NCBI GenBank assembly: GCA_903877645.1
Contig: CAIRES010000073.1
Coordinates: 1-64,000 of the forward strand
DNA: 64,000 bases
Origin: an uncultured Bacteroidota bacterium
GTDB lineage: Bacteria; Bacteroidota; Bacteroidia; Chitinophagales; Chitinophagaceae
Direction of reading: 5' to 3'
The notes under the pieces are model-generated. The model did no database searches, had not been told where the DNA came from, and saw nothing but the letters and a program-made list of their open reading frames with translations. This document shows positions 62,475-64,000 of this stretch, one piece after another (within the stretch, counting starts at the first letter, position 1; every line of letters begins with the position of its first letter). The translations under genes were made by a program, and so were the position numbers.

Positions 62475-63206
62475 ATGATCAGGAAAGTAGCTACATACCT
62501 TATTGCAGTGATATTGTCGCCGCTGCTTTTCAGCAGTTGCCTGATCATTCATAAGGATAGCGCCAAGTATAAGTTCAGCGATGGGTTATACAAGACACAA
62601 AGATTTGGTGGTAAGAATGTGTATGTGCTGCGAATAGGTGATGATACCATCAGTGTATTCCAGGTACAGGAGTTCAAAGATTCTACAGCCGTGCTCACCA
62701 ACCAGCGGGTGAATTATACCAGCATGCAGCGGAAGTTCAAAGACAACAAAATGATGCATGCTTTTTATAAGCCATCATTTGATCTTGATCTGATGACCAT
62801 AGCAATGAAGTACCGGCCCGAAATAAAAGGGGTGCCCAATCAACTGACCACTAATTTTAATGGGGCCGTTTATGGGGGCTACCGTATTGATGCCTACAAG
62901 GTCAACTATAAACGTACCCCGCTGAATGTATACAAGCAAAGTGTGAAGCACATGGGCTATAGCGTGGGATTGTATGCCGGACTTGGCAGTGCACTGATAG
63001 ATGGAACCACGTTAAATGACCCCCAGGTGCCTATACAATACGAAGGCGTACTCCTCACTACCGGTGTGGCTGTAACCACAGCTATAGAGAATATTACATT
63101 TGGACTGTCTATTGGCACCGATCACCTGCTCGATAAATACAGCTCGCAATGGATTTATGAGGGACAGCCCTACATAGGTTTTACGCTCGGGTTGAACATT
63201 AATTAG
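62475..63206 (+). CDS. Hypothetical lipoprotein
   Basis: 243 residues from ATG 62475. Signal with lipobox 'LFSSC' (Cys22). The mature part is beta-rich and ends in barrel-like strands ('YIGFTLGLNIN'), with 'FSDGLYKTQRFGGKNVYVL' near the start. No family recognised. It is divergent from fbp and converges with the GNAT gene by a four-base overlap. Confidence 0.65.
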   Translation: MIRKVATYLIAVILSPLLFSSCLIIHKDSAKYKFSDGLYKTQRFGGKNVYVLRIGDDTISVFQVQEFKDSTAVLTNQRVNYTSMQRKFKDNKMMHAFYKPSFDLDLMTIAMKYRPEIKGVPNQLTTNFNGAVYGGYRIDAYKVNYKRTPLNVYKQSVKHMGYSVGLYAGLGSALIDGTTLNDPQVPIQYEGVLLTTGVAVTTAIENITFGLSIGTDHLLDKYSSQWIYEGQPYIGFTLGLNIN

Positions 63207-64000
63207 CGTTTCTTCTTCGGCTTTTTGTATTCACTTTGCAATAAAGAGAAACATGCGGAATCCTGCATCTCGCCGTCTTTGCAATAATGTGACCTCAATA
63301 CGCCCTCTTCTGTGAAATTGAAGCCTTTCAGCAAACTCAGCGATGGGGTGTTTTTAGGGCTGGTGAATGCCTCTATCCTGTTCAGTTTCATTTTCTCAAA
63401 GCCATATTTGAGAACGGCTGCCAGGGCTTCTTTCATGAATCCTTTATTTTTATCTGCATCATCATTCAGCCCGTAGCCGATCTCTGCCCGGTCATGAAGG
63501 ATATGCCAGGTATGAAAGTCGCAATGGCCGATCACTTTGCCGGTTTCTTTCTTTACAATAAGGAACTTCTTAAAGGAAAGACGGAATGTGGTCATCCCTT
63601 TTTGCCATTGACTTCTTTTTGTTGCCAGTTCTTCTTTGCTTGCCAAACCAAGGAAAGCAATAAGGTCTCCATCGGCATAAGTAGTGAAGAGCTCATCATA
63701 GAACTCCGGGGTTAATTCCTTCAACAACAGGCGTTCCGTTTCTATCACCGTTTGTTCGGTCTGTCGTTTTTTCTCTTTGGATGTGGATGTGCCAGGTCCT
63801 CCAAGGCTGAAAAGAAATACATGTTGTTCTTCCGGTGTCGTGACGCGGATATTACTGCTGTCATCCACAGTAAAATTTTTCAAACCATTCTTTTTAAGCG
63901 CAGCGATCTTCTCCTTCATGTCGGCAGCAAAGTAGGTAATGGCAGGATACGAGAAATGGTCAGACTGGTGAAGGCCCACGATGCTCAACCCGTCAGAAAG
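63203..64000 (-). CDS. GNAT acetyltransferase with an N-terminal VOC-like domain (partial)
   Basis: The frame is open to the window end, so the N-terminus lies outside. The visible part begins with the C-terminal half of a glyoxalase/VOC-like domain ('SYPAITYFAADMKEKIAALKKNGL...EQHVFLFSLGG'), a Lys-rich linker, and a RimJ/RimL-type GNAT domain ('VIETERLLLKELTPEFYDELF', 'AEIGYGLNDDADKNKGFMKEAL', 'NTPSLSLLKGFNFTEEGVLR'). The fusion suggests acetylation linked to binding or resistance to a small molecule, which is inference. Confidence 0.75.
   Translation of the reverse strand, partial: LSDGLSIVGLHQSDHFSYPAITYFAADMKEKIAALKKNGLKNFTVDDSSNIRVTTPEEQHVFLFSLGGPGTSTSKEKKRQTEQTVIETERLLLKELTPEFYDELFTTYADGDLIAFLGLASKEELATKRSQWQKGMTTFRLSFKKFLIVKKETGKVIGHCDFHTWHILHDRAEIGYGLNDDADKNKGFMKEALAAVLKYGFEKMKLNRIEAFTSPKNTPSLSLLKGFNFTEEGVLRSHYCKDGEMQDSACFSLLQSEYKKPKKKR

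Overview
The window is a chromosomal segment of a Bacteroidota bacterium, most likely from the Chitinophagales/Chitinophagaceae side of the phylum. The evidence is internal: several type IX secretion (T9SS) components (PorQ, PorX, PorE-like and PorG-like proteins), secreted proteins with both kinds of T9SS sorting domain (Por_Secre_tail and CHU_C), -7 promoter boxes of the TAnnTTTG type, and typical Bacteroidota gene neighbours. Genus cannot be assigned from the sequence alone.

Layout. 1-900: the 3' end of a 23S rRNA gene, a complete 5S rRNA, a decayed 5S-like copy and terminators. 900-11 kb: porQ, fabI, a PorE-like OmpA protein, a DUF2130 nuclease-like protein, a REP/RAYT unit, a GH24 lysozyme, dapA, accA and an acyltransferase. 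12.2-17 kb: an accessory region behind tRNA-Asp, where the tRNA 3' end is repeated four times and separates small cassettes without an integrase; it ends in R-M debris. 17-31 kb: envelope and housekeeping genes (LtaS-like transferase, PBP1A, transglutaminase, ahcY, M90 peptidase, porX, GNAT, PorG-like). 31.3-33.1 kb: rpsF-rpsR-rplI followed by a HicBA toxin-antitoxin pair. 33-38.9 kb: a variable region with a lipoprotein, a decayed antitoxin, a TetR/SDR pair with matching operators, and a gene broken by an in-frame stop. 39-49.2 kb: thiolase, GT87-type glycosyltransferase, nitronate monooxygenase-like flavoprotein, a 1,274-residue T9SS adhesin-like protein and a DUF47/Pit phosphate pair.

49.2-56.2 kb is the most notable region: a complete lasso-peptide gene cluster of the paeninodin type. 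It has a PqqD-like recognition protein, a 49-residue precursor, a cyclase of the asparagine synthetase family with the glutaminase Cys replaced by Ser, a transglutaminase-like B2 leader protease, an HprK-like kinase, an ABC exporter and a nucleotidyltransferase. The predicted core (GAGAPGSDGGLLS) has Gly1 and Asp8 for the macrolactam and ends in Ser, the residue modified by kinases of this type. 56.3-64 kb: SNF2 helicase with a SWIM zinc finger, DUF2281 protein, HNH endonuclease, fructose-1,6-bisphosphatase, a lipoprotein, and a VOC-GNAT fusion cut by the window end.

Several start codons were moved inward to an ATG where a longer frame began only at TTG or GTG. All functional calls come from reading sequence motifs; no database search was run.
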